Of a DNA stretch of 6,181 nt, positions 6,121-6,181 are shown piece by piece. This DNA is from Trueperaceae bacterium. Lineage in GTDB: Bacteria; Deinococcota; Deinococci; Deinococcales; Trueperaceae. Made by a program: the position numbers and the translations under genes. How positions within the stretch are numbered: the stretch's first letter is position 1; the number at the start of each line of letters is the position of its first letter. The stretch spans positions 20,218 through 26,398 of the forward strand of contig JAABSI010000024.1 of NCBI GenBank assembly GCA_011390455.1, read 5' to 3'. The notes below the pieces were generated by a model. That model ran no database searches. It saw only the letters and a list, made by a program, of their open reading frames with translations, and was not told the DNA's origin.

Positions 6121-6181
6121 CCGGCCCGGCGGGCAGCCGCGCGTCCAGCCAGGCCAGCACGTCCTCGGTGACCCGGTCGCG
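6083..6181 (-). CDS. C-terminal end of an unidentified protein (partial)
   Basis: On the minus strand a frame is open from the window edge to TGA at 6083-6085, giving 32 visible residues: RDRVTEDVLAWLDARLPAG, then a short Pro/Ala/Arg-rich tail. All 24 codons outside or at the border of the methyltransferase end in G or C, as in the other genes here, while the other two minus frames read as unlikely Cys/Trp/Pro-rich peptides. The amphipathic helix DVLAWLDARLP recalls the last helix of alpha/beta hydrolases, such as dienelactone hydrolase-like esterases, but this is only a guess. The coding end overlaps the methyltransferase 3' end by 38 bases, tail to tail. Loss of G/C third positions within the overlap is expected, since the other gene constrains it. 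Confidence 0.5.
   Translation of the reverse strand, partial: RDRVTEDVLAWLDARLPAGPVSAAGRPAAPRT

Noticed and set aside
1..6181. CRISPR array, mobile element, tRNA/rRNA or defence system
   Set aside because: Nothing with regular repeats, transposase motifs or RNA gene features was seen; nearly all bases belong to recognisable genes.

Overview
The window is very GC-rich (about three quarters G+C by eye), with an almost exclusive G/C third codon position. It carries five recognisable genes plus the edge of a sixth. The PPK2 resembles the class III type typical of Deinococcus/Meiothermus. The uracil-DNA glycosylase is close to the Thermus family 5 enzyme. Two TANNNT elements lie 5-9 bases before start codons, as in leaderless promoters of Deinococcus. 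Together these suggest a Deinococcota member, possibly of the Trueperaceae type. This is inference from gene families, not proof.

Layout: (1) 1-587, + strand, is the 3' part of a glycoside hydrolase family 26 gene, cut by the window edge just before its catalytic acid. (2) 606-3137, - strand, converges on it with an 18-base gap. It encodes an 843-residue fusion of a processive family 2 glycosyltransferase (BcsA/NodC/PgaC-like), a membrane region, and a C-terminal lytic-transglycosylase-like (SLT) domain. (3) 3241-4098, - strand, is a polyphosphate kinase 2, 103 bases upstream of the fusion gene. (4) 4099-4165 is a short divergent promoter region with a 14-base perfect palindrome midway between two possible -10 elements. 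(5) 4166-4891, + strand, is a family 5 uracil-DNA glycosylase with four presumed Fe-S cysteines. It overlaps by 4 bases (ATGA) with (6) 4888-6120, an RlmI/RlmO-type rRNA methyltransferase. (7) 6083-6181, - strand, is the end of another gene that overlaps the methyltransferase tail to tail.

Read together, the left half looks like an exopolysaccharide locus: a synthase carrying its own putative glycan-cleaving domain, facing a GH26 hydrolase. The right half is housekeeping (polyphosphate-driven nucleotide phosphorylation, uracil repair, rRNA modification). The GT2-SLT fusion is the most unusual item. I see no CRISPR array, mobile element, tRNA, rRNA or defence system.
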